This document shows positions 5,358 to 5,387 of a DNA stretch of 5,387 bases, piece after piece. Source of the DNA: Bacillota bacterium (lineage in GTDB: Bacteria > Bacillota > Clostridia > Christensenellales > CAG-138). The first letter of the stretch is position 1. Each line of letters opens with the position of its first letter. Position numbers and translations under genes: made by a program. The stretch lies in assembly GCA_023409435.1 (NCBI GenBank), contig JAEYHP010000125.1, positions 1 through 5,387 of the forward strand, in the 5' to 3' direction. The notes beneath the pieces are model-generated. The model was not told the DNA's origin. It saw only the letters and a program-made list of their open reading frames with translations, and did not search any database.

Positions 5358-5387
5358 GGGGTATAAGAAGCACAGGGAAACATGTCG

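Larger units (their letters stand above)
5069..5387. other. Intergenic region without a convincing gene
   Basis: These roughly 320 bases contain the inverted repeat, the competing hairpins and the second terminator listed separately. The open frames crossing it on both strands translate to low-complexity, Arg/Ser/Leu-rich strings of the kind produced by reading through palindromic repeats. They lack a good ribosome binding site. Bases 5358-5387 hold nothing recognisable apart from a TATAAG at 5362-5367 with no matching -35 element. Confidence 0.6.

Noticed and set aside
5362..5367. TATAAG as a promoter -10 element
   Set aside because: There is no recognisable -35 element about 17 bases upstream, and the following gene, if any, is outside the window.

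Overview
The window carries one compact, co-directional five-gene operon on the + strand (positions 1 to 5017), followed by about 370 bases of non-coding, hairpin-rich DNA. The operon encodes a split (archaeal-type, multi-subunit) glutamate synthase. The three domains that lie in one large chain in classical bacterial GltB are here three separate genes: a class II glutamine amidotransferase subunit (1-1098, 5' end uncertain), an FMN/Fe-S synthase subunit with two N-terminal ferredoxin-type clusters (1115-2620), and a GXGXG beta-helix subunit (4295-5017). Between the second and third of these sit two electron-transfer genes: a 16-cysteine, four-cluster ferredoxin-like protein (2636-3064) and an FAD/NAD(P)H oxidoreductase (3069-4298).

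Inferred combined role: the amidotransferase subunit hydrolyses glutamine and supplies ammonia. The flavoprotein takes hydride from a nicotinamide (NADH is slightly favoured by an acidic residue after the second beta strand of the NAD fold). The polyferredoxin and the ferredoxin domains of the synthase subunit carry electrons to the FMN, where 2-oxoglutarate and ammonia become glutamate. The gene spacing supports one transcript with translational coupling: gaps of 16, 15 and 4 nt and then an ATGA overlap, with a purine-rich Shine-Dalgarno sequence before each of genes 2 to 5.

The organism is probably an anaerobic bacterium of the Clostridia/Bacillota type. This rests on moderately high GC, strong GGAGG-like ribosome binding sites, oxygen-sensitive Fe-S-rich chemistry and this gene arrangement. 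The window has no taxonomic marker, so this is inference.

The tail (5018-5387) has no convincing gene. It holds, in order: a strong hairpin just after the operon; a diverged inverted repeat whose arms resemble the widespread 'GTCATTCTGAGC...GAAGAATC' intergenic repeats; a small A/T hairpin; two competing hairpin arrangements at 5230-5296; and a compact GC hairpin flanked by A7 on one side and T5 on the other. At both terminator-like hairpins the better T-tract lies on the minus strand, which hints at a convergent gene beyond the right edge. The operon is a recognisable system. The points most worth a second look are the missing start codon of the amidotransferase, the extra cysteine in the synthase Fe-S loop, the nature of the electron-input module and the structured tail.
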